Origin: Pseudomonadota bacterium | Lineage (GTDB): Bacteria; Pseudomonadota; Alphaproteobacteria; Rhizobiales; Xanthobacteraceae | DNA length: 9,659 nt | Direction of reading: 5' to 3' | Assembly: GCA_023390695.1 (NCBI GenBank) | Contig: JAEWCJ010000324.1 | Span: 1 to 9,659 of the forward strand | Shown: one piece after another, positions 6,984-9,659 of the stretch | How positions within the stretch are numbered: position 1 is the first letter of the stretch | Layout of the letters: the number at the start of each line of letters is the position of its first letter | Notes under the pieces: model-generated | What the model saw: only the letters and a program-made list of their open reading frames with translations | Database searches by the model: none | What the model was told of the DNA's origin: nothing | Translations under genes and position numbers: made by a program

Positions 6984-7148
6984 CCCTGAATCCCCTTACT
7001 GTGGTTGGGGCAGTCTGCGCCGTCTGGAAATGGTGCTCAGGCGGACGAGACGACGGCCAAATCTGCGTTGGCCCCGGATCGGTGTGTCATGCTCTAGCAG
7101 AACAATCTTGGAAACAAGTGGTTGCCGTCGGGGCGGTGCGACGCGGAA

Positions 7149-7181
7149 GCACGGCGCGGCGGGCCTTGCCGCCGGCCGTGC
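7149..7181 (-). terminator. GC-rich hairpin downstream of maleylacetate reductase gene
   Basis: Arms at 7149-7162 and 7169-7181 pair over 13 bases with one bulged base and a 6-base loop. It begins 40 bases past the stop at 7221 on the - strand. Only TTCC follows the stem, so it is a weak intrinsic terminator; it could instead stabilise the 3' end. The rest of 6984-7220 shows no gene. Confidence 0.4.
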
Positions 7182-7220
7182 CGCAAGCATCGGCAGAAAT
7201 TGCTGGTCTCGGCGCTGCGT

Positions 7221-8285
7221 TCAGCCCTGCGACGGCGGCTCGCCGGCCCAGGCCCGCGCGATCAGATCGCGAATGGCGTTGCGCTCGATCGGACGCGGAT
7301 TCCAGTATGGGTTCTGCACCGCGATATCGGCGGCGCGCTCGATGCCGTCTTCCGGCATGCCGAGCGATTTCAGGCTGCGCGGTGCGCCGAGCTTGCCGGA
7401 CAATTCAAAGAGGGCGAGCGCGGCATTCCTGCCGCCCAGCGCTTTGGCGATACGGTCCGCCGCCTCCGGCGCGGCCGCGGCGTTGTAGGCGAAAGCATGC
7501 GGCAGCACGACCGTGTGCGTCTCCGCGTGCGGCAGGTCGAAGGAGCCGCCCAGCACGTGACAGAGCTTGTGGTGCAGCGCCATCCCGACCGAACCGAGAC
7601 ACATGCCGCACAGCCACGCCCCATAAAGTGCATCGGATCGGGCGTCGCGGTCCTGCGGATTGGCGACGATGACCGGCAGGGCGCGGCCGAGCGCGCGGAT
7701 CGCTTCTTCGGCCATCAGCGACATGATCGGGTTGCGGTCCTGCGCATAAAGGGCTTCCACGGCATGCGCGATCGCGTTCATGCCGGACGTGGCCGAAAGC
7801 TTGGCGGGCAGGGTCAGCGTCAGATCGACGTCATAGATCACCACCTCCGGCAGAACTTTCAATGTCCGCTGGGTGGTTTTGGCGCCGTCCTTGGTTTCGC
7901 CGATGATCGGCGTCATTTCCGAGCCGGCATAGGTCGTTGGAATGACGAACTGGGTGAGGTCGGTGCGCAGGGCGATTGCCTTGCCGAGGCCGGTGGTCGA
8001 GCCGCCGCCCACTGCAACCGTGCAGTCGGCCTTGAGGTCTTCGGCCTTGCGCAACGCCCGTTCGGTCACGTCGACCGGCGTATGCATCGCCGCCTCGGCA
8101 AAGACGCCGACCGCAAGGCCGCCAAGGGAGCCGGCAAGCTCTTCCGCCGAAGCCTTCTGCTCCGGCGTGCCGAGAACCAGGGCACGGCTGCATTTGGCCA
8201 GTTCGATCTCGGATTTGAGCTGATTGCGGGTGCCGCTGCCGAACAGGACGCGGGCGGGAAGGCCGTTATAGACAAAGGAATGCAT
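7221..8285 (-). CDS. Maleylacetate reductase (iron-alcohol-dehydrogenase superfamily)
   Basis: NAD(P)H-dependent reductase that converts maleylacetate to 3-oxoadipate at the end of (chloro)catechol, hydroxyquinol or resorcinol-type ring degradation. From the ATG at 8285 it has 354 residues, the usual family length; the frame stays open further upstream to 8561, but that extension is low-complexity and overlaps the slyX end. The dinucleotide site is GGGSTTGLGKAIAL (93-106), followed by PTTYAGSEMTPIIGET (116-131). The Fe-ADH metal-ligand Asp is replaced by N170 in SGMNAIAHAVEALYA, typical of maleylacetate reductases, and the later HHKLCHVLGG (238-247) and LPHAETH (251-257) segments fit that subfamily. 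No ring-cleaving dioxygenase or hydroxylase is in the window, so it is separated from the rest of a pathway here. A related Fe-ADH activity cannot be excluded but is less likely. Confidence 0.9.
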   Translation of the reverse strand: MHSFVYNGLPARVLFGSGTRNQLKSEIELAKCSRALVLGTPEQKASAEELAGSLGGLAVGVFAEAAMHTPVDVTERALRKAEDLKADCTVAVGGGSTTGLGKAIALRTDLTQFVIPTTYAGSEMTPIIGETKDGAKTTQRTLKVLPEVVIYDVDLTLTLPAKLSATSGMNAIAHAVEALYAQDRNPIMSLMAEEAIRALGRALPVIVANPQDRDARSDALYGAWLCGMCLGSVGMALHHKLCHVLGGSFDLPHAETHTVVLPHAFAYNAAAAPEAADRIAKALGGRNAALALFELSGKLGAPRSLKSLGMPEDGIERAADIAVQNPYWNPRPIERNAIRDLIARAWAGEPPSQG

Positions 8286-8429
8286 GCGCGATCTCTGAAT
8301 CCTTGCGGGAAACCGGGCCGGTATTCCGGGGCAGCGTTCCGGCATTACGGCCGATGGTCTGTCGACGGCGGGTAGTGATAGCGGAATTTCGGTCCGCTGC
8401 AACACGCGGTCCGGTTCAGCCCTGCGGCC

Positions 8430-8446
8430 TCCGGCATCAGGCCGGA
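8430..8446 (-). terminator. Short hairpin immediately after slyX
   Basis: TCCGGC and GCCGGA form a perfect 6-base stem with a 5-base loop directly against the slyX stop at 8447. No T-run follows, so termination is uncertain. The 8286-8446 spacer between slyX and the maleylacetate reductase gene shows a repeated CGGTCCG (8390-8396 and 8407-8413) but no gene. Confidence 0.3.
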
Positions 8447-8665
8447 TCAGTAGTGCGGCGGGGGCGGTTCCGGCTGGCCGGTCGGGCGGTTGCTTTCGAC
8501 CTCCTGAACGCGGTCGCGCAGTTGATTGGCAAGCCGCTTGAGCATGTCGATTTCCTTCCATTGCGCGGTGGTGATCGTGTTGAGGTCCTCGATCACCTGG
8601 TCCTGATGGGCGAGCCGGATTTCCAGCGCCTCGATGCGTGCGAGAAGGGCCGCGTTGTCACTCAT
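8447..8665 (-). CDS. slyX: SlyX family protein
   Basis: Small coiled-coil protein of 72 residues, as usual for SlyX. The sequence from the ATG at 8665 ([20 protein letters not shown]) shows leucine/isoleucine heptads through VIEDLN and [17 protein letters not shown], then a Pro-rich tail ending PPPPHY, a hallmark of the family. GGGAGG lies five bases before this ATG, which decides against the longer frame from 8707. Its start overlaps the trhO stop in an ATGAGTGA arrangement, so the two are probably co-translated. The molecular function of SlyX is not established. Confidence 0.92.
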   Translation of the reverse strand: MSDNAALLARIEALEIRLAHQDQVIEDLNTITTAQWKEIDMLKRLANQLRDRVQEVESNRPTGQPEPPPPHY

Positions 8666-9422
8666 CGCCGCCTCCCTGCGCATTGTCGGCCTTGGATCGC
8701 TCGACAAGACCGTGCGCGAGTGTCACGCGCTCGTCGAACACGAAGCATTCACCGTTCCAGCGGCTTTGCCCGGAGGGAATATCCTCGAGATATTTCAGGA
8801 TGCCGCCTTTCAAATGATAGACTTCGGAAAAGCCACGCGCGAGCAGATAGGAGCTGGCCTTCTCGCAGCGAATGCCGCCGGTGCAGAACATGGCGACTTT
8901 GGGATGCCGCGCCGGATCGAGCGCGCGGTCGACGAAATCGCGGAATTCGCTGAAGCGTTCGATCTTCGGATCGACCGCGCCCTCGAAGGTGCCCATCTCG
9001 ACTTCGAACTGGTTGCGGGTGTCGATGAGCACGACGTCCGGCGCCGCGATCAGATCATTCCATGCGGCGGCGTCGACATAGGTGCCGACCATTTGCGTCG
9101 GATCGGCGCGCCGGTCGCCGAATGTCACGATCTCTTTCTTCAGGCGGACCTTCATCCGCTGGAAAGGCATCTTCTCTGCCGTCGAGAATTTAAGCTCGAG
9201 ATTGTCCAGCCGGCCGCCGAACATCGAACCGTTGCGCAGTTCTTCGACCAGCGCATCGATCCCGTCCCCGGTGCCGGCCACGGTCCCGTTGATCCCCTCG
9301 GCAGCCAGCAGCAACGTGCCCTTCAGCGCGAGGCCGTTGCATAAGGCAAGCAATGGCGCCCGGATATCGCGGAAATCCGGGAGCGCGATGAATTGATAGA
9401 GAGCGGCAACCTTGTACGTCAT
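8658..9422 (-). CDS. trhO: tRNA uridine(34) hydroxylase, rhodanese-like
   Basis: TrhO (formerly YceA) performs O2-dependent hydroxylation of U34 in certain tRNAs to 5-hydroxyuridine, the precursor of wobble modifications. The 254-residue protein has the N-terminal acylphosphatase-like domain (KVAALYQF at 4-11, [13 protein letters not shown] at 38-50), a linker with [11 protein letters not shown] (92-102) and a rhodanese domain from [19 protein letters not shown] (131-149) to [13 protein letters not shown] (178-190), with the catalytic-loop Cys180 and a second Cys186, then [11 protein letters not shown]. It is shorter than the enterobacterial enzyme, which has an extra C-terminal tail, as is common in alphaproteobacteria. 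The ATG at 9422 has no strong Shine-Dalgarno. The stop overlaps slyX. Confidence 0.95.
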   Translation of the reverse strand: MTYKVAALYQFIALPDFRDIRAPLLALCNGLALKGTLLLAAEGINGTVAGTGDGIDALVEELRNGSMFGGRLDNLELKFSTAEKMPFQRMKVRLKKEIVTFGDRRADPTQMVGTYVDAAAWNDLIAAPDVVLIDTRNQFEVEMGTFEGAVDPKIERFSEFRDFVDRALDPARHPKVAMFCTGGIRCEKASSYLLARGFSEVYHLKGGILKYLEDIPSGQSRWNGECFVFDERVTLAHGLVERSKADNAQGGGDE

Positions 9423-9443
9423 CGCCGGGGTTTAGCAGCAAGC

Positions 9444-9464
9444 GCGCCGGCGGGAAACCGGCGC
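9444..9464 (-). terminator. Hairpin between the TRAP binding-protein gene and trhO
   Basis: GCGCCGG (9444-9450) and CCGGCGC (9458-9464) form a perfect 7-base stem with a 7-base loop. It lies just past the stop of the upstream - strand gene at 9473. There is no proper T-run after it on either strand, so it may be only a partial terminator. Confidence 0.35.
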
Positions 9465-9472
9465 TCTGACAC

Positions 9473-9659
9473 TCAGGAGGTTTTTGCGATGGCTTCGATC
9501 TTGTCGAGCCCGCCGACCTTGGGGGCGAGGCTGGTCCAGACGCCGCGCGCGCCCTTTTCCCAGGCGGGCCGATCCTCGATGGCGACGGTCTTGCCGCCGG
9601 CCGCCGCCGCCTTCTGCATCGATATCTTTTCGTCCTCGACGATGAGTTGGTCGAAATAC
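9473..9659 (-). CDS. TRAP transporter solute-binding protein (DctP-like), C-terminal fragment
   Basis: An open - strand frame runs from the right window edge to a TGA at 9473-9475, giving 61 residues with no start in view. It contains KAAAAGGKTVAIEDRPAWE and ends APKVGGLDKIEAIAKTS. A helix followed by a Gly-rich turn, a short strand, then W and a final GG-x-x-x-I helix is the typical end of DctP-family periplasmic binding proteins of TRAP transporters for carboxylates. An ATG after an AGGAGG on the opposite strand (9495) is a chance feature. The call rests on a short fragment; the ligand cannot be told. Confidence 0.65.
   Translation of the reverse strand, partial: YFDQLIVEDEKISMQKAAAAGGKTVAIEDRPAWEKGARGVWTSLAPKVGGLDKIEAIAKTS

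Noticed and set aside
7122..8375. Long + strand open frame of 417 codons opposite maleylacetate reductase
   Set aside because: Arg/His/Gly-rich, no domain, fully antisense to a well-conserved enzyme.
8634..9344. + strand open frame of 236 codons opposite trhO
   Set aside because: Antisense shadow of a clearly recognised gene.
9476..9659. + strand frame starting at an ATG near 9489 after AGGAGG
   Set aside because: The - strand translation of the same stretch fits the end of a TRAP binding protein, while the + strand product is Ser/Pro/Ala-rich without any motif.

Overview
The window reads as chromosomal DNA of a GC-rich alphaproteobacterium, most likely in the Rhizobiales and perhaps near Bradyrhizobium, Rhodopseudomonas or Afipia. 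The basis is high-GC codon use, the gene families present (flavocytochrome c sulfide dehydrogenase flavoprotein, CelD-like acetyltransferase, TRAP binding protein, TrhO, SlyX) and a short TCATGCTCTA core that resembles an intergenic repeat common in that order. No tRNA, rRNA, CRISPR array or intact insertion sequence is visible. The genus is an inference.

Left part (1-2151, + strand): the flavoprotein subunit of a sulfide dehydrogenase (FccB/SoxF type), cut at its N-terminus by the window edge. It overlaps by one base a Tat-exported metallo-beta-lactamase-fold hydrolase. Both look periplasmic and probably form the end of a sulfide/sulfur oxidation operon.

Middle (2152-4773): a gene-poor, locally AT-rich stretch of about 885 bases with an imperfect direct repeat and a candidate promoter leads to a NarL/FixJ-type regulator. 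Its receiver domain has lost the phospho-acceptor aspartate (Cys in its place) and the conserved lysine. Facing it on the - strand is a small unrecognised ORF, followed by a good intrinsic terminator on its own strand. Another 311 bases without a clear gene follow.

Right part (4774-9659, all - strand). In transcription order from the right edge: the C-terminus of a TRAP-type solute-binding protein; trhO (tRNA U34 hydroxylase), overlapping slyX by 8 bases; a maleylacetate reductase of the iron-alcohol-dehydrogenase superfamily; a 199-residue protein with an RNxxxH HEPN-like motif; and a CelD-like acyltransferase fused to C-terminal TPR repeats. Apart from trhO-slyX these genes are separated by hairpins or gaps and look like separate units rather than one pathway.

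The points most worth a second look are the pseudo-receiver regulator, the terminator-backed small ORF at 4094-4462, the acyltransferase-TPR fusion and the HEPN-like protein. I do not see convincing evidence of a new multi-gene system.
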